Assembly: GCF_023078375.1 (NCBI RefSeq)
Contig: NZ_CP095554.1
Coordinates: forward strand, 3,402,501 to 3,466,500
Origin: Roseomonas gilardii subsp. gilardii
GTDB taxonomy: Bacteria > Pseudomonadota > Alphaproteobacteria > Acetobacterales > Acetobacteraceae
DNA: 64,000 bases
Reading direction: 5' to 3'
Part shown: in pieces, positions 9,072 to 19,870 of the stretch
Numbering within the stretch: position 1 is the first letter of the stretch
Layout of the letters: each line of letters begins with the position of its first letter
Made by a program: the position numbers and the translations under genes
The notes under the pieces: generated by a model
Told to the model about the DNA's origin: nothing
The model's database searches: none
Seen by the model: only the letters and a program-made list of their open reading frames with translations

Positions 9072-9187
9072 AGCCCCTCCTCCCTGATCTTCTTGATCGT
9101 CCCGATCGGTGAAATGAACCGCTTCCCCGGGGGAAGAACGACATGCTGACAGGCTCGGTTTCGCAACGGGGGCGACATGAGGATGCC

Positions 9188-9952
9188 TCAGCTCCTGCCG
9201 GACCGGCGCGGCCCCGGCCCCGCCTCCAGGGCATCGGCAGCCCGGGCGAGCCAGGCGCGGAAGCGCGCGGGCTGGCCGGAGAAATCCTCCGGGATACGGT
9301 ATCCGATGCCGTCCATGGCATAGGCGGCGGTGATGCCGTCCTCATCCGTCACGTCGTCGCCCACGAAGATCGGCTTGCGCCCGGCGAAGGCGGCGCGGGC
9401 CATCAGCCGGTGGACGGCCTTGCCCTTGTCGGCGAAGCGCGGGCGGACTTCGTAGGCGGCATGGGCCGGGACGACGCGGAAGTCGTCCGGCAGCTCGGCC
9501 GCCATCGCTTCCGCCAGGGCATGGGCCGCCTCGCCGGCCTCGGGCGCCAGGCGGTAGTGCAGCACGAGACCGTGGCGCTTGTGCTCGGCCAGGGCGCCGG
9601 GATGCATGGCGGCGAAGCGGTCGGCGGCCTCCCGCCAGGCGGCGGGCGGGGATGGCAGCGGCGGCGAGGCCGCGTCCGGCGGGTCGAGCACCGCTCCGTG
9701 CTCCGTGGCCACGACGAGGCCGGGCACGGGCAGGAAGCCGCGCACGACCTCCAGCCCCCGGCCGGTCACGATGGCCAGCGCGCCGTTCAGCGCGGCGGAA
9801 AGGCGCTGCAGCACCGGGGGCAGGTCGGGCGGCACCACCACGAGGTCCGGGCGCGCCGCGATCTCGACCAGCGTGCCGTCGAAATCGAGGAAGAGGGCGG
9901 ATTCGGGACCTGGGAGAGGCGGCAGGCCGGCCTCTGGAATCACGTCAGCCAT
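9188..9952 (-). CDS. otsB: Trehalose-6-phosphate phosphatase
   Basis: HAD-superfamily phosphatase releasing trehalose from its 6-phosphate, 254 aa. The nucleophile motif LFLDFDGTLVEI is at residues ~20-31, with VTGR as motif II, the lysine in RFADKGKAV, and GDDVTDEDG as motif IV. It precedes otsA in the same orientation, so both steps of the OtsAB pathway are encoded together. Trehalose made here would serve in osmotic, drying or heat tolerance. Confidence 0.96.
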   Translation of the reverse strand: MADVIPEAGLPPLPGPESALFLDFDGTLVEIAARPDLVVVPPDLPPVLQRLSAALNGALAIVTGRGLEVVRGFLPVPGLVVATEHGAVLDPPDAASPPLPSPPAAWREAADRFAAMHPGALAEHKRHGLVLHYRLAPEAGEAAHALAEAMAAELPDDFRVVPAHAAYEVRPRFADKGKAVHRLMARAAFAGRKPIFVGDDVTDEDGITAAYAMDGIGYRIPEDFSGQPARFRAWLARAADALEAGPGPRRSGRS

Positions 9953-10025
9953 GAGGCGTCCCTCTTCCGGGGGAACTGTGGCGGGCGCAAGGCGAATGCG
10001 GCAGGAATGACAGATTCTTGTAGGG

Positions 10026-10862
10026 TCAGACCGTGAATTGTTCCGCGACGATACGCTCGCTGAGACCGTGATCGGGATCGAAGAGCATGGTCAGCGCCAC
10101 GCTCCTGTCCTCGCGCACCTCGACACGGATCACCTCGCGGACCTCGGTGTAGTCGGCCACCGCGGCGACGGGGCGCTTCTCGTGCTCCAGGATGTCGAAG
10201 ATCACCACGGACTCGGAGGGCAGCAGCGCGCCGCGCCAGCGGCGCGGGCGGAAGGCGCTGATCGGCGTGAGCGGCAGGAGGTTGGCGCCGAGCGGCACGA
10301 TGGGGCCATGCGCGGAAAGGTTGTAGGCGGTGCTGCCGGCCGGGGTGGAGACGAGGATACCGTCGCAGATCAGCTCGGCGAGGCGGATCTTGCCGTCCAC
10401 GGTGATGCGGATCTTGGCCGCCTGACGCGTTTCGCGCAGCAGGTTGACGTCGTTGATGGCAAGTCCCGTCTGGACCTCGCCCCTGGCATCGGTGGCCAGC
10501 ATGCGCAGCGGATGCAGCACCGCCGCCTGGGCGGCGGCGAGGCGCTCCGGCAGGTCGTCCTCGCGGAACTCGTTCATCAGGAAGCCGACGCTGCCGCAGT
10601 TCATGCCATAGACGGGCAGGTTGCGGCCCAGCAGCCTGTGCTGCGTTTCCAGCATGCAGCCATCGCCGCCCAGTGCCACCACCACGGCGGCCTCGTCGGG
10701 CGTCGCGTCGCCATAGCGGGCGATCAGGCGGGCGCGGGCGATGACGGCCTTCTCCGACCCGGCGCAGAGGAAGGAGATCCGGCCCCTCAGGTCGGACGGC
10801 AGGGGAGAGACGGATTCGGCGCCGGGCAGAGCGGGATTCGGCAGGCCATGGTCGGGGCCCAT
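10026..10862 (-). CDS. nadK: NAD kinase
   Basis: Phosphorylates NAD to [16 protein letters not shown] (62-71) holds the GGDG motif, followed by [14 protein letters not shown] and the donor-site [27 protein letters not shown] 10862 gives 278 aa, with a ~27-residue lead before the conserved RISFLCAG strand. No good ribosome site precedes this ATG, so the true start may be a little different. The next gene upstream is 175 nt away. Confidence 0.94.
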   Translation of the reverse strand: MGPDHGLPNPALPGAESVSPLPSDLRGRISFLCAGSEKAVIARARLIARYGDATPDEAAVVVALGGDGCMLETQHRLLGRNLPVYGMNCGSVGFLMNEFREDDLPERLAAAQAAVLHPLRMLATDARGEVQTGLAINDVNLLRETRQAAKIRITVDGKIRLAELICDGILVSTPAGSTAYNLSAHGPIVPLGANLLPLTPISAFRPRRWRGALLPSESVVIFDILEHEKRPVAAVADYTEVREVIRVEVREDRSVALTMLFDPDHGLSERIVAEQFTV

Positions 10863-11037
10863 GTCAGCGGACCCGGATGTCCAGGCGGAAGCGGCATCCG
10901 GGCGACGGCGATCGGCGCATGGTCGGGATCCTTCGCTCCTGCGGGAGAGACATAGGACGCCGCCCGGACGGCGCCGGCAAGCCCGGAGGGAGGCGGAGGA
11001 TGGCCGGCGAAATGGGCCGCGGGGACTGGATGCCTTC

Positions 11038-12042
11038 TCAAAGGGCCTTCCAGAACAGGGTCGTGCCGTGCGGCACGCCCTGGGCGTCGAGCGCATAGCC
11101 CGGGATGCGTCCCGCCTCGGTCCAGCCCATCTCGCGGTAGAGCGCCTCGGCCGGGCCGTCGCTCCGTGTGTCGAGGGTCAGCAGCCTGCGGCCGACGCCG
11201 CGCGCCGCCTGCTCGGCCTTGCGCATCAGGGCGCGGGCGATGCCCCGGCGGCGGAAGGCCGGGTCCACCAGCAGCTTGGCCACCTCGGCCCGGTGCGGCT
11301 GGTTGGCTGGCGTGTCGAGGACGAGCTGCACCGTGCCGGCGATCTGCCCCTCCGACCAGGCGACGAGGAGGAGGCGCTTGCCGGTGGCGACATCGGAGGA
11401 CACGTTGCGCCAGAAGGAGCGTGCCGTCTCCCTGGGCAGGGGCGGCCGGAAGGAGACCGAGGCGCCGGCGTCGACGCAGGCCACCAGGATGGCGGCGAGG
11501 CGGCGCTCGGCGCTGGTGGCCGCGGCGGCGTCCAGGGCCTCCACGACGAGGCTGCGCGCCGGCTTGGCGTAGCGGAATTCCAGCGACTTGGAGATGTCGT
11601 CCAGGATGCGGATCGAGCCGGAGCGGACATAGCCACGCTTCTCGTAGAAGGCATGCGCCGTGTCGAAGCGCGTGTCCGTCCAGAGCACGAGGCGTTCCGC
11701 CCCGGCATCGAGCGCGCGCTTCTCCCCGATGTCGAGCAGCCGGTGCGCCAGCCCGGTGCCGCGATGGTCGCGGCGGACATAGACGCGGCAGATCTCCCAG
11801 GCATTGTCGGAGCCGAGCGGGCGGACGGCGACCATGCCGACGACCTCGCCGCCCTGCTCCGCCGTCCAGACGGCGCCGCCCACCTTGTCGAAATGCGTGA
11901 CCAGGGCGCGGAGCTCGGGATTCTCGCCGTCCACGTCCAGGATGCAGTTCGGGTACTCCGCCCAGGCATCGCCGATCAGGCGGATGAAGCCTTCCGCGTC
12001 GCTGTCGGCACCCGGGCGGATGATGGCGCCGCCGTCGATCAC
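11038..12042 (-). CDS. Tandem GNAT-domain N-acetyltransferase
   Basis: Two GNAT acetyltransferase domains in one 334-aa chain. The first (about 7-160) has the acetyl-CoA loop [14 protein letters not shown]; the second (about 190-334) has [18 protein letters not shown] and [18 protein letters not shown]. Both keep the R/Q-x-x-G-x-G/A pyrophosphate loop, so both could be active. The GTG start at 12042 overlaps the stop of the upstream aminotransferase (GTGA), showing translational coupling. Acceptor substrate is unknown; the coupling suggests an amino-acid-related small molecule, which is inference. Confidence 0.88.
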   Translation of the reverse strand: MIDGGAIIRPGADSDAEGFIRLIGDAWAEYPNCILDVDGENPELRALVTHFDKVGGAVWTAEQGGEVVGMVAVRPLGSDNAWEICRVYVRRDHRGTGLAHRLLDIGEKRALDAGAERLVLWTDTRFDTAHAFYEKRGYVRSGSIRILDDISKSLEFRYAKPARSLVVEALDAAAATSAERRLAAILVACVDAGASVSFRPPLPRETARSFWRNVSSDVATGKRLLLVAWSEGQIAGTVQLVLDTPANQPHRAEVAKLLVDPAFRRRGIARALMRKAEQAARGVGRRLLTLDTRSDGPAEALYREMGWTEAGRIPGYALDAQGVPHGTTLFWKAL

Positions 12043-13241
12043 GAAAGGCCCCGGCAGAAGCGGTCGATGCGGGCGCAGGCCTCGGCGAGCTGTTCCATGC
12101 CCGTGGCATAGGACAGGCGCAGATAGGGGCTCATGCCATAGGCCGCGCCGGCGACGGTGGCGACATGCTGTTCCTCCAGCAGGGCCATGGCGAAGTCCGT
12201 ATCCGTTTCCAGCCGCCTGCCGCCCGCCGTGGTGCGGCCGAGGCAGCCGGCGATGTTGGGGAAGAGGTAGAAGGCGCCTTCGGGCTTGTGGCAGGCGATG
12301 CCGGGGATGGCGTTCAGCCGCTCCACCAGGAAGTCGCGGCGTTCGCGATAGGCCTTCGCCCGCTCCGCCACCAGGTCCTGCGGCCCGTCCAGCGCGGCGA
12401 CGGCGGCGGCCTGGCCGACGGTGGAGACGCCGCCGGTGAGGTGGCCCTGCATCGTCACCATGGCCTTGATCAGCGGCGCCGGGCCACCGGCATAGCCGAT
12501 GCGCCAGCCGGTCATCGCATAGGTCTTGGACACGCCGTTCAGCGTCAGCACGCGGTCCTTCAGGCGCGGCTCGACCTCGGCGATGGTGCAGAACTCGAAG
12601 CCGTCATAGACGAGGTGCTCGTACATGTCGTCGGACATGATCCAGACCTGCGGATGGCGCAGCAGGACCTCGGCCAGCGCCTGCATCTCGGCGCGCGAGC
12701 AGGCGGCGCCGGTCGGGTTGTTCGGGAAGTTGAGGACCAGCCACTTGGTCTTCGGCGTGATCGCCGCCTCCAGATCCTCCGGCCGCAGCTTGAAGCCGTT
12801 GTTCTGCGGGCAGGAGACGAAACTCGCGTCGGCGCCGGCCAGCTTCGCCTGCATGGCGTAGCTGATCCAGTAAGGCGAGGGGATCAGCACCTCGTCCCCC
12901 GCATCGCAGGTGGCGAGGAAGGCGTTGGTGATGATCTGCTTGCCGCCATTGGCGACCATGATCTCGTTCAGCGCGTAGTCGAGCTTGTTCTCGCGGCGGA
13001 ACTTGCGCTGGATCGCCTGCTTCAGCGCGGCGATCCCGTCCTGCGGCGGGTACTTGGTCAGCCCTTCGAGCGCGGCGCGGTTCGCGGCCTCGATGGCATG
13101 CGGGGGCGTGGCGAAGTCGGGCTCCCCGACGGTGAGGCTGATGACCCGGTGGCCCTGGTCCTTCATCTCGCGCGCCTTGATGGACATGGCCACGGAGGGG
13201 GCGACCGGGATTTCCGTCAGGCGGGTGGCAAGGGCGGGCAT
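12039..13241 (-). CDS. Pyridoxal-phosphate aspartate aminotransferase, copy 1
   Basis: Class I/II aminotransferase of 400 aa, subfamily I-gamma type as found in alphaproteobacteria. Family marks: SLTVGEPDF, NFPNNPTGAA, PLP lysine K239 in [15 protein letters not shown], and RLSYAT near the C-terminus for the carboxylate-binding Arg. It is colinear with the next gene upstream (also 400 aa, K239 at the same place, KQ-I/V-I motifs shared), so the pair is a tandem duplication. Differences such as YPPQDGI against YTDVAGT at 64-70 suggest altered substrate preference. It is coupled to the double-GNAT gene. Confidence 0.94.
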   Translation of the reverse strand: MPALATRLTEIPVAPSVAMSIKAREMKDQGHRVISLTVGEPDFATPPHAIEAANRAALEGLTKYPPQDGIAALKQAIQRKFRRENKLDYALNEIMVANGGKQIITNAFLATCDAGDEVLIPSPYWISYAMQAKLAGADASFVSCPQNNGFKLRPEDLEAAITPKTKWLVLNFPNNPTGAACSRAEMQALAEVLLRHPQVWIMSDDMYEHLVYDGFEFCTIAEVEPRLKDRVLTLNGVSKTYAMTGWRIGYAGGPAPLIKAMVTMQGHLTGGVSTVGQAAAVAALDGPQDLVAERAKAYRERRDFLVERLNAIPGIACHKPEGAFYLFPNIAGCLGRTTAGGRRLETDTDFAMALLEEQHVATVAGAAYGMSPYLRLSYATGMEQLAEACARIDRFCRGLS

Positions 13242-13282
13242 GGTCGGGATCAGTCTCGGCAGGGGGCGGTTGTGAACGGGCG

Positions 13283-13348
13283 CCGCACCGCATCCCGGTG
13301 GCGGAGGATGCGGTGCGGGTCCCGGGGGAGACCGGCGGGACCCGCACC
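13283..13348 (-). terminator. Two overlapping, mutually exclusive hairpins between the aminotransferase genes
   Basis: Segment A (13283-13295) pairs perfectly over 13 bp with 13306-13318, while 13312-13323 pairs over 12 bp with segment C (13337-13348). The middle segment is shared, so only one hairpin can form at a time. On the transcribed minus strand the C:B hairpin would form first. The array sits 31 nt after the stop of copy 2 and 42 nt before the start of copy 1, and may be a terminator, attenuator or mRNA stability element. No poly-U tract follows. Confidence 0.6.
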
Positions 13349-13379
13349 CTGAGCGGGGCGGATCGCGCCGGGCATGGAG

Positions 13380-15455
<2,076 letters not shown>

Positions 15456-15463
<8 letters not shown>

Positions 15464-16292
15464 CCCGCCCCAGCCGCTGGAAGATCAGGATGGGCAGGAG
15501 GAGGAGCGCCAGCAGGGCGCAGGCCAGGGCGGCGGCCACCGGCCAGTCGCGGTTCTGGAAGAACTCGGTGAAAAGGGCGCGGCCCAGCGGCAGGGCCCCA
15601 GGCGGGCCGAGCAGTTCCGGGACGACGTATTCGCCGGCGGCGGGGATGAAGACCAGCAGGAAGGCCGCCAGCGCCCCGGGCAGGACCAGCGGCAGGGTCA
15701 CGGTGAGGAAGGCGCGGGTCGGACCGGCGCCGAGATCGGCGGCGGCTTCCTCCAGCGACGGGTCCATGCGGGCGAAGGCGGCATAGAGCGCCAGCACCGC
15801 GAAGGGCAGGTAGGCATGGACCATGCCGAGATAGAGGGCGAGCGGGGTATAGAGCAGGGCAACGGGCTGATCGGTCAGGCCGAGCCCGCGGAGGAGGCCG
15901 TTGATCCAGCCCTCGTCCCGCAGCAGCCCGATCCAGGCGCCGACGCGCAGCAGGAATCCCGTCCAGAGCGGCAGGAGCACGAGGCCCAGCAGCAGGCGGG
16001 ACCGGCGGGCCCGGGCGATGGCGAGCGCCATGGGCAGGGCGACCAGCAGGCAGAGCGCGGCGGTGACGCTGGCCAGTTCCAGCGATTGCCAGAAGGCGGC
16101 GCGGTAATAGGGATCGCCCAGGATCAGGGCGAAGTTGTCCGTGTCGATGCCCTGGCCGTTCCAGGGCGGGTCGAAGGGAGGCAGGCCCTCGCTCTGCCAG
16201 GACAGGGCCAGGGCCAGCAGGAGAAGCAGCGGCGCCGCGACCAGCAGGGCGAGCCAGAGCGCGATGGGGGGCAGGAAGAGGCGGCGCATCAC
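15456..16292 (-). CDS. Spermidine/putrescine-type ABC transporter permease, PotH-like
   Basis: First permease of the transporter, 278 aa, with about six membrane spans and the EAA loop LEEAAADLGAGPTRAFLTVTLPL. VFIPAAGEYVVPELLGP is the typical PotB/PotH segment. Its start overlaps the stop of the ATPase gene by 4 nt and its end overlaps the PotI-like start by 8 nt, so the three proteins are translationally coupled. Confidence 0.93.
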
Positions 16293-17335
16293 TCGGCCAG
16301 CGGGACCACGGCGGCGGCATCCCAGCCCAGGCGGAGGATCGTGCCGCGTTCCGGCGGCAGGCCGGGCAACGCGGCGCGGAGCGTGGCGCCGCCGGGCAGG
16401 CGGAGCAGGACCAGGCTGTCGCCACCGCGGAAGGCGGCTTCCTCGACCCGGCCGGTGGCGGTGTTCTCGCCCTCTCCCTCCGTGGGGCGCAGGCTTTCCG
16501 GGCGCAGGGCGCAGGCGGCGGTGCCCTCCGGCAGCGGCGCCGGAGCGCGCAGGGTCGCGGCGGCGGCGGGGCTGTCCAGCGCGCCGTCGGGGGTGCGGTG
16601 GCCTTCCAGGATATTGGCGGCCCCGAGGAAGCCCGCGACGAAGCGCGTGGCGGGGCGGGCATAGACCTCGGCGGGCGGGCCGATCTGCGCGATGCGCCCC
16701 TGGGCCAGGACGGCGACCCGGTCCGCGAGGGACAGGGCCTCCGACTGGTCATGCGTGACCATGATGAAGCCGGCGCCGGTCTCGCGCTGAAGGGCGCGGA
16801 GCTCGAAGCCCGTGCGCTCCCGCAGGTTGGCGTCGAGGGCGGCCAGGGGCTCATCGAGCAGCAGCAGGCGCGGGCGGCGGGCCAGGGCACGGGCCAGGGC
16901 GACGCGCTGGCGCTGCCCGCCGGACAGGGCCTCGGGGCGCCGCCCTTCCAGCCCCTGGAGGTGCAGCAGGGCCACGAGGCGTTCCACGCGCCCCGCGATG
17001 GCGGCCCTGCCCTGCCCTTCCCGCCGCAACCCATAGGCGATGTTGTCGAAGACGCTGAGATGCGGGAACAGCGCATAGGACTGGAACATCATGTTCACCG
17101 GGCGCCGGTGGGGCGGCAGCGGGGCGAGGTCCGCGCCATCCAGCAGCACGCTGCCGGAATCCGCGCGCTCGAAGCCGGCGATCACGCGCAGCAGCGTGGA
17201 TTTCCCGGAGCCGGAGCCGCCCAGCAGGGTCAGGAACTCGCCCGCCGGCATGTCGAGGTCCAGCCCGTCCAGCGCCGCCAGCGCGCCGAAGCGGCGGGTG
17301 ACGCCGGACAGGCGCAGCAGCAATGGCGCGCTCAA
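16289..17335 (-). CDS. Spermidine/putrescine-type ABC transporter ATPase, PotG-like
   Basis: ATP-binding subunit of 348 aa. Walker A GGSGSGKST is at 39-47, the Q-loop in FQSYALFPH, the signature LSGGQ at 137-141, Walker B LLLLDEP at 157-163 and the switch His in VTHDQSEA. A C-terminal TOBE-type domain (about 250-348) is the usual regulatory part of this class. It follows the binding protein gene by 11 nt and overlaps the first permease gene. Confidence 0.95.
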   Translation of the reverse strand: MSAPLLLRLSGVTRRFGALAALDGLDLDMPAGEFLTLLGGSGSGKSTLLRVIAGFERADSGSVLLDGADLAPLPPHRRPVNMMFQSYALFPHLSVFDNIAYGLRREGQGRAAIAGRVERLVALLHLQGLEGRRPEALSGGQRQRVALARALARRPRLLLLDEPLAALDANLRERTGFELRALQRETGAGFIMVTHDQSEALSLADRVAVLAQGRIAQIGPPAEVYARPATRFVAGFLGAANILEGHRTPDGALDSPAAAATLRAPAPLPEGTAACALRPESLRPTEGEGENTATGRVEEAAFRGGDSLVLLRLPGGATLRAALPGLPPERGTILRLGWDAAAVVPLAE

Positions 17336-17346
17336 CCTGGCCTCTC

Positions 17347-18477
17347 TCAGCGTCCGGCCTTGAAGCGGGTCCAGAGCCGGGCGCGGGCGCGCTCGGCAGC
17401 GGGGGGCGGGGCGGTGACGGTGAAGGTGCGGGCGATCATCTCCGGCGTCGGGATGACGTTCGGATCGTTTAGCACCGCCTGGCTGAGATGGGCGCGCGAG
17501 GCAGGCACGGCATTGGGATAGCGCACCTGGTTGGTGACGCCGGCGATCACCTCGGGCCGCAGCAGGAAGTCGATGAAGCGCTGCGCATCCTCCGGATGCG
17601 GTGCATCGGCGGGAATGGCCAGCATGTCGAACCAGAGCTGCGCGCCCTGCTTCGGCTGCACATAGGCCAGCCCGTCGGCACGGCCGCCGGCCTCGGCCCG
17701 GACGCGGGCCTGGATGACGTCGCCGGAATAGCCGAAGACGGCGCAGTACTCGCCATTCGCCAAAGCGTCGGCGAGGGCGCCGGAGGAGATGATGGCGCGC
17801 ACATGCGGGCGGATGGCCAGCAGCGCCTTCTCCGCCGCCGCGAGATCCTCGGCCGCACCGGAATTCGGATCCTTCCCGAGCCAGTGCAGCACGGAGGGGA
17901 TGACGTCGATGCCACTGTCCATGAAGGCGATGCCGCAGCCGGCGATGCGCTTCGCGTTCTCCGGCTTCAGCAGCAGGTCGAGGCTGTCGAGCGGCGCGTC
18001 GGGCGCCAGGGCGCGGATCCTGTCCGGCCGCAGGCCCATGCCGATCGTGCCCCAGAGATAGATGGCGCCATGGGCGTTGCCGGGATCGCTGCTGGCGACG
18101 CGCTGGAGCAATGCCGGGTCCTGGTTGGCGAAGTTCGGGATCTGCGCGCGGTCGAGCCTGCGCAGCGCCCCGGCGCGCACGAGGCGGGCGAAGGTGGGTT
18201 CCGAGGTCGGGACCACCACGTCATAGCCGGATCGGCCGGCGGAGAGCTTGGCCTCCAGCGTTTCCAGGCTGTCGAAGACATCGTAGCGGACGGTGATGCC
18301 GGTCTCCGCCTGGAAGCGCCCGATGGCCTTGGGATCGATATAGTCGGTCCAGTTGTAGACATTGATCACGCGTTCCTGCGCCCATGCCGCCGTGAAAGGG
18401 GCCGCCGCGGGAAGGGCCAGCATGGCCAGCAGGGGCAGGAACAGGCCGAGGCGGCGTCGGCGCACAGGCAGGCGCAT
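17347..18477 (-). CDS. Spermidine/putrescine-type ABC transporter substrate-binding protein, PotF-like
   Basis: Periplasmic polyamine-binding protein of 376 aa. The Arg-rich start, hydrophobic core and AWA at 31-33 form a signal peptide with cleavage before QERV. VYNWTDYIDP at 40-49 is the PotD/PotF mature start. ATG 18477 is chosen since it begins exactly at the signal peptide; the frame opens further upstream without sense. First gene of the operon, divergent from the phage tail cassette, so its promoter must lie in 18478-18729. Together with the decarboxylase near 1.8 kb it points to polyamine turnover. Confidence 0.94.
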   Translation of the reverse strand: MRLPVRRRRLGLFLPLLAMLALPAAAPFTAAWAQERVINVYNWTDYIDPKAIGRFQAETGITVRYDVFDSLETLEAKLSAGRSGYDVVVPTSEPTFARLVRAGALRRLDRAQIPNFANQDPALLQRVASSDPGNAHGAIYLWGTIGMGLRPDRIRALAPDAPLDSLDLLLKPENAKRIAGCGIAFMDSGIDVIPSVLHWLGKDPNSGAAEDLAAAEKALLAIRPHVRAIISSGALADALANGEYCAVFGYSGDVIQARVRAEAGGRADGLAYVQPKQGAQLWFDMLAIPADAPHPEDAQRFIDFLLRPEVIAGVTNQVRYPNAVPASRAHLSQAVLNDPNVIPTPEMIARTFTVTAPPPAAERARARLWTRFKAGR

Positions 18478-18565
18478 CAGGCGGAAGGCTCCGTGGTCTG
18501 GGGATGCGGAGGCGAGCCTAGAACAGCGCCGGGCCGGGCGGAACTGCGCGGATCGTAGGAATAAA

Positions 18566-18597
18566 TTCGTTGACATAGGAACGAAGTTCTTCTAGGG
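18566..18597 (+). promoter_or_regulatory. Possible promoter and operator ahead of the tail cassette
   Basis: GTTGAC at 18569-18574 and CTAGGG at 18592-18597, 17 nt apart, resemble the alphaproteobacterial pattern CTTGAC/CTATAT, with a poor -10. A TTCGTT-N8-AACGAA dyad (18566-18585) covers the -35, and GAAC-GAA-GTTC (18579-18589) overlaps it. The site could serve the tail genes or regulate the divergent potF-like gene. Confidence 0.35.
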
Positions 18598-18729
18598 AGG
18601 AGCGGCCAACGGGCGAGCCATGTCCGCCCGGTCCCCCCACCCGCCGCCGCCTTTCCCCGCCATCCGGAGCGCAGCCCGCGCCCCGGATGGCGGCGCGTGG
18701 CCGCGCGGCTTCTCGCCCAGGGAGCGCCG

Positions 18730-19035
18730 ATGTCCTTCGATGCCAGCTCGCTCACCGCACTGGTCAGTGCGGGTTCCTTCTCGATCTGGGACTACCGCAC
18801 CGGCGACAGCCGGGCCGCCGTGCTGGCGGGCGGCTATTTCGCGGCCGCCGCGGACCGGCTGCTGCCGGGGCATGTGGTGATCCTGCATTCGGCGGACGGG
18901 ATGTCCTTCCTGCCGATGCGCGACGGGGGAGCCGTGGGCAACGGGCTGGTGCTGGATTCGGTTTCCGCGCCGCTGCGGCTGAGCCGCACGGCGGCCGGCC
19001 GCTTCGGCCTGTCGGTCACCGCCCGCCTGTCCTGA
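18730..19035 (+). CDS. Small phage-type structural protein, paralogue of the next gene
   Basis: 101-aa protein of unknown function. It aligns end to end with the first 100 residues of the next protein at about half identity: shared blocks are SSL, YRT-D-R, GYFAAA, ADG-S-LP, AVG-GLVLD, APL-LS and RFGL-VTA. No signal peptide or membrane segment. It is the first gene of the phage tail-spike cassette, so it may be a spike-associated or capping protein. The ATG at 18730 is preceded by GGGAG. Function is not known and is not inferred beyond context. Confidence 0.7.
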   Translation: MSFDASSLTALVSAGSFSIWDYRTGDSRAAVLAGGYFAAAADRLLPGHVVILHSADGMSFLPMRDGGAVGNGLVLDSVSAPLRLSRTAAGRFGLSVTARLS

Positions 19036-19175
19036 CCCGTCCCGCCTGACCCCCGGCGGGCCGGGTCCTTCACGCCTTCCCGGGCCTTTCCCTGGGCCTC
19101 CGGCAGGCCCGCCCCGTCCCGGACGGGCACGGGGCCGTGCCGTGGCACGCCCGCCCCGCCGCAAGAGGAGATCGC

Positions 19176-19823
19176 ATGGCCTTCGCCAGTTCCAGCCTGC
19201 TCACGCTCGCCAGCACGGGCAGCATGACGCTCTGGTACTACAGGACCGCCGACACGCGGAACATGGTGCTGTCCGCCGGCTATTTCGCCGCGGCCAGCGC
19301 GCTGCGGAGCGGCGACGTGATCCTGCTCCAGGGCGCCGACGGGCTTTCGCTGCTGCCGGTCCGGAGCGGCAACGCGGTGGGCGCCGGGCTGGTGCTGGAT
19401 ACGGGCATCGCGCCGCTGGCCCTGTCGCTGGCGGCGTCGATGCGCTTCGGCCTCGGCGTCACGGCGGCCCCCGTGCTGCGCGCGATCCGGATCGACGGCC
19501 TCGCCTCGCTCATCCCCTGGGGCCCGGCGATGAGCCTGGGCGCGAGCGTGGAGGGGCCGGTCGCCGGCCTGGTCTTCCGGGTGGTCGATGCCGGCGGCGG
19601 CACGGTCTCCGGCCCCGTCAGGGTGGCGGTGAATGCCGGCCGGGCGGTGGCGAGCCTGGACAGTCCGCCGATCGGCACGGGCTACCGCCTCCGCGCCGAG
19701 GATGCGGCGGATGCCGCGCTGTTCCTGCTGTCCCCGGCCTTTTCCGTGAGCCTGGGCCCCGGCCTACTCGCCGAGGCCGGCGGCACGCTCCTGACCGAAA
19801 GCGGCACCCGCCTGCTGCTCTGA
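19176..19823 (+). CDS. Phage-type structural protein with duplicated N-terminal domain
   Basis: 215-aa protein. Residues 1-100 are a paralogue of the preceding 101-aa protein; the second half (about 100-215) is a beta-rich domain beginning LRAIRIDGLASLIPWGPAM with Gly/Ala/Val repeats. The ATG at 19176 has AAGAGGAG at ideal distance. Codon use and GC match the neighbours. The gene sits directly before the tail spike, so a role in fibre or spike assembly is plausible but unproven. Confidence 0.72.
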   Translation: MAFASSSLLTLASTGSMTLWYYRTADTRNMVLSAGYFAAASALRSGDVILLQGADGLSLLPVRSGNAVGAGLVLDTGIAPLALSLAASMRFGLGVTAAPVLRAIRIDGLASLIPWGPAMSLGASVEGPVAGLVFRVVDAGGGTVSGPVRVAVNAGRAVASLDSPPIGTGYRLRAEDAADAALFLLSPAFSVSLGPGLLAEAGGTLLTESGTRLLL

Positions 19824-19870
19824 CCCCCGCCCCTCCCCGCGACATCCCCTCCCCCCGCACAGGAGCCCCC

